Below the pieces are notes generated by a model. It ran no database searches. It was not told the origin of the DNA and was given only the letters and a program-made list of their open reading frames with translations. Of a stretch of 9,237 nt of DNA, positions 7,901-9,237 are shown one piece after another (positions within the stretch are counted from its first letter, which is position 1; each line of letters starts with the position of its first letter). The DNA lies in the NCBI GenBank assembly GCA_025929125.1, contig JAICMT010000036.1, forward strand, positions 1 to 9,237, written 5' to 3'. This DNA comes from Acidobacteriaceae bacterium. GTDB lineage: Bacteria > Acidobacteriota > Terriglobia > Terriglobales > Acidobacteriaceae. A program made the position numbers and the translations under genes.

Positions 7901-8815
7901 AGCCTGCTCCTCAGAGACGGTCTGCATGCCCGTCCACTTCGGATACCGGTATGTCACCCGCATCGTCTTCACTGCTGGCAGATCCACCACGCGGAAGCGG
8001 AAGTGCTTTGAGGCGGCAGCCCCGGCCTGCACGTAGTACTCCACATTTTCCGGTAGCGCGGCGAACAGGAACTGATAACCCACCCCGTTCTGCTGCGGCT
8101 GCATGGGCACCTGCTCCCATTTCGACGAGCCGCCATAGCGCGCGAGCAAGTTCACGTTCCTGGTCGAAAGCCCGATGACCTGTGCAGTTACGGTGGCATC
8201 GCTGTTACGCCGTATAGCCGCGTCGCCCGGCTGGACACGGATTTCGTAGATCGGTGGAATATCCCGCTGCGGCCCCAGCCAGAGCAATGATGCGCCATAA
8301 CCCACCGCGCCCGGTCGCGCCGCCACAAGCCATCCCAGAACGCCCGCACATACCGCGCACGCCGCAGCCAACCCCAGCACTCGACCCCAGGTCACCAGTC
8401 GTTCGGGGGGTGCCTGATCGGCGACCTTCAATGTGTCTGCGGCCAGCAGTTCCAGGAAGACTGCGCTCTGCGGGCTCGCTTCGTCTGTCTTCTGCCTCTC
8501 GGAGAACGTCGTCAACCGCTGCTCGAACTCCGGAAATGCCGTCTCGGAGCGGGAGACCGCGCGCGCGCGGCTCAATTTCCAGAGTGGCCACACCACCGCC
8601 GCGGCAGCTGCAATCGCCAGCAACGTGTAGAGGACCACCCGAGCCGGAGTCAAGCCGCGTTCCGGGAACGCATAAGCGTTCAAAATCACGGTGAGAGTGA
8701 CGGTGACAGTCAACGCGACAGCCGCAACGACCGCCGCACCACGTACGCCTGCATCCAGCCGCAGCCTGCGCTGCAAATTCTGAATGTAGAGGTTGAGCTC
8801 GCTACGCTTGCTCAT
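4958..8815 (-). CDS. Giant membrane-anchored DUF4175-like protein with Gly runs and Gln/Gly-rich segments
   Basis: The 1285-residue protein has three predicted N-terminal membrane helices (about 24-47, 59-79 and 144-166). A region with Ig/Big-like beta character follows (about 186-490), including PPIYEIRVQPGDA and FGLKQVSLHYSVNGG. The rest is mainly helical and low-complexity: Gly10 at 501-510, helices, Gly10 at 639-648, a Gln-rich coiled coil (about 675-735), a Gln/Gly/Ser segment (737-795), heptad-like helices (about 808-1045), a second Gln/Gly/Arg/Asn segment (1044-1147), and a conserved-looking helical C-terminus ending VPAGYQDAVAEYYRR. I recall such proteins as DUF4175 family members found beside BatA, DUF58 and MoxR genes. 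The large C-terminal part is probably periplasmic; the role is unknown. The ATG overlaps the stop of the BatA-like gene (ATGA), implying translational coupling. No enzyme motif is visible. Confidence 0.85.
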   Translation of the reverse strand: MSKRSELNLYIQNLQRRLRLDAGVRGAAVVAAVALTVTVTLTVILNAYAFPERGLTPARVVLYTLLAIAAAAAVVWPLWKLSRARAVSRSETAFPEFEQRLTTFSERQKTDEASPQSAVFLELLAADTLKVADQAPPERLVTWGRVLGLAAACAVCAGVLGWLVAARPGAVGYGASLLWLGPQRDIPPIYEIRVQPGDAAIRRNSDATVTAQVIGLSTRNVNLLARYGGSSKWEQVPMQPQQNGVGYQFLFAALPENVEYYVQAGAAASKHFRFRVVDLPAVKTMRVTYRYPKWTGMQTVSEEQAGDLRALEGTDADLTVTMTAPLKSGMLVMDDGKQLKLSGGEGNVYRGTIHMEKDGAYHVAATDQGQLVRLSEDYFISTSKANPPQIAIDKPASDYRASPIEEVSVGVKAAADFGLKQVSLHYSVNGGPEQSVNLLKQPGAKDGGGSATLNLEDFKLQPGDVVSVYATAKDNHAESKTDISFIQVDPFEREFSQSQQGGGGGGGGGGNRANQQGDIARRQKELIAATWKQTNAKGTTSEQATATGKLLSDAQLALREQAEALSMRMQSRDLSQANEDFNSFDKDMQQAAAGMQPAADKLKSMKWQEAMPLEQKVLQALLRAESTFRKIQVAWGQRGGGGGGGGGGAGRDLASLFDLEMDTEKNQYETAQTASPAEQQQQKVDDALAKLDALAKRQEELAQQQGNQAQNFQQRWQQEMLRREAEQLQRQLEQMQGQQGQQNASAQQGQQGQQGQQGQQSAQSGQSGQSGSAGQSGQQQNGRSGQSSGQSSGQMARNGASGTRDGGADPRVQQALDRLRAANEAMSRASAQNSDAAKRAAERLREATDLLGSAQKQQATGKLDSLGREAQRLAKEEGSEAERVRKLAAQGEAGRNGGVAADQALAMERERQSLADARQQLSSDLEQLQRRLRNTARDLAPTQPGAASSLRDALNGMDQNDLTNLVQRTADWLRQGVNPNSNGTESQIASGLNRLSDQVRKAEQAAAGSPGARPEDGRNAKGTETAALDHVDRLRSELERLRAGAPGRSGANGRPGQSAANGQQPGQNGRPGQQGGQPGQQGTQAMQRGQGGQQGRQQSAQNGQGAGSGQQGGNQAGGGAGRNGNRQQGGPMGGEVVNGPMRGGGGGVANYNVDTGGQRYSSTRDPRAPQVGPSPADTQRFIQQGMGELGQLRQIAKNDPAVQKQIDELTKEMQKLDPSRFQGNPEMVDALHAKLLTDVDKLELQLRRDPNLPQEDQVRTGKSSDVPAGYQDAVAEYYRRLGKGK
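5375..5686 (-). repeat. Gln/Gly/Arg/Asn-rich low-complexity coding segment
   Basis: This encodes residues about 1044-1147 of the DUF4175-like protein. Degenerate units such as GRPGQ, PGQQGG and GQQG recur, with almost no acidic or hydrophobic residues. It is likely disordered and positively charged. At the DNA level it is made of imperfect, codon-varied repeats, so it was probably built by repeat expansion and then diverged. Confidence 0.75.
6431..6607 (-). repeat. Gln/Gly/Ser-rich low-complexity coding segment with four tandem GQQ units
   Basis: This encodes residues about 737-795 of the DUF4175-like protein. Four tandem GQQ triplets occupy residues 749-760 (6536-6571) and are followed by SGQ-type repeats. 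It separates the Gln-rich coiled coil from the following helical region and is probably a flexible linker. Confidence 0.75.
6872..6901 (-). repeat. Decaglycine tract 2 of the DUF4175-like protein
   Basis: Ten consecutive glycine codons encode residues 639-648. All four glycine codons are used (GGT, GGC, GGA, GGG), so this is not a simple trinucleotide microsatellite. Confidence 0.9.
7286..7315 (-). repeat. Decaglycine tract 1 of the DUF4175-like protein
   Basis: Ten consecutive glycine codons encode residues 501-510, at the junction between the beta-rich region and the helical region. All four glycine codons are used, as in the second tract. Confidence 0.9.
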
Positions 8816-9237
8816 ATTGCCTCCCGTTCCGTGCCCAGATATCCACTGGCCACGGCCGTCTCAGCCACGGCGGTTATTGCTGCCAAAAGCATAATCCACC
8901 ACCACAAGTGTGAGCCACCCTGCTGAGCCTGCTGCTGACCCTGTTCGGTCGCCGGCGTGTCCGGCTGCGCGGTCGCACCCGTCCAGAGCTTCAGGGTGTC
9001 ATCGGCCATCGGCCGCAGATCCGACTCTCTCGGGTCAGCATTTACGGCGAGCAGTGCATCCCGCCCGTTTGCAAATCGCACCTGATAGAACCCCGCCCGC
9101 GATAACTGGAATGACTGCGCAGTCGCCGCCTCCTTCAAGGAGAGGGGCCTGGAGCCGTCGGGTGCAATTACGTCCACACTTGTCTTGCTCGCCGCTGCCA
9201 CGTTCACCGGGTTGCGCAACTGCACATAGGAATCCAC
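8812..9237 (-). CDS. BatA/aerotolerance-type membrane protein, C-terminal fragment (N-terminus outside window)
   Basis: The frame is open from the window edge to TGA at 8814-8812, giving 141 visible residues. The first visible codon is GTG, but it is an internal valine and not a supported start. The fragment contains a small beta-rich domain (about 18-65, ending in YQVRFANGRDALLAVNADPRE), then the sequence ADDTLKLWTG, a Gln-rich linker (99-107), a single membrane helix (about 111-131), and a short tail SGYLGTEREAI. The order DPRES...W...TM...YLGT is what I recall from the C-termini of BatA-domain proteins encoded beside MoxR and DUF58 genes, where an N-terminal BatA helix pair and often a VWA domain precede it. 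Those parts are outside the window. The stop overlaps the next gene's start as ATGA, so the two products are probably made together and may interact in the membrane. Confidence 0.75.
   Translation of the reverse strand: MDSYVQLRNPVNVAAASKTSVDVIAPDGSRPLSLKEAATAQSFQLSRAGFYQVRFANGRDALLAVNADPRESDLRPMADDTLKLWTGATAQPDTPATEQGQQQAQQGGSHLWWWIMLLAAITAVAETAVASGYLGTEREAI

Overview
The window is a high-GC, tightly packed bacterial chromosome segment in which every gene I can support lies on the minus strand. The gene set suggests an Acidobacteriota genome, probably Terriglobia: a BatA-like membrane protein coupled to a giant Gln/Gly-rich DUF4175-type protein, a sugar-acid catabolic cluster, and a pyrimidine biosynthesis gene. 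This placement is an inference from gene content and style. No rRNA or other marker is present to prove it.

Read in the direction of transcription (high to low coordinates), the window opens with the C-terminal part of a BatA/aerotolerance-type membrane protein (9237-8812). Its stop overlaps by ATGA the start of a 1285-residue membrane-anchored DUF4175-like protein (8815-4958). That protein carries two separate runs of exactly ten glycines and two long Gln/Gly-rich segments.

After a gap of about 116 bp containing a perfect 12-bp palindrome comes a compact four-gene unit (4841-1600). It encodes an SDR dehydrogenase, L-fuconate dehydratase (an enolase-superfamily enzyme with all catalytic residues present), an FAH-family hydrolase and a small Rieske [2Fe-2S] ferredoxin. 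The first three match the lower part of the non-phosphorylative L-fucose pathway: L-fuconate -> 2-keto-3-deoxy-L-fuconate -> 2,4-diketo-3-deoxy-L-fuconate -> pyruvate + lactate. The Rieske protein, joined only 4 nt after the hydrolase, has no obvious place in that pathway. The upstream steps (fucose dehydrogenase, lactonase, transporter) are not in the window.

Downstream lies a tiny gene (1473-1345) for a 42-residue secreted peptide. Its predicted mature part is 16 residues, seven of them histidine. It is followed by a GC-rich hairpin terminator. The window ends in carA (1149-1), the small subunit of carbamoyl-phosphate synthetase, complete at its N-terminus and cut by the window edge within a few residues of its C-terminus.

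The most unusual items are the His-rich exported micropeptide, the Rieske ferredoxin attached to a sugar-acid operon, and the architecture of the DUF4175-like protein. I did not see a convincing new multi-gene system such as a defence island, CRISPR array or mobile element.
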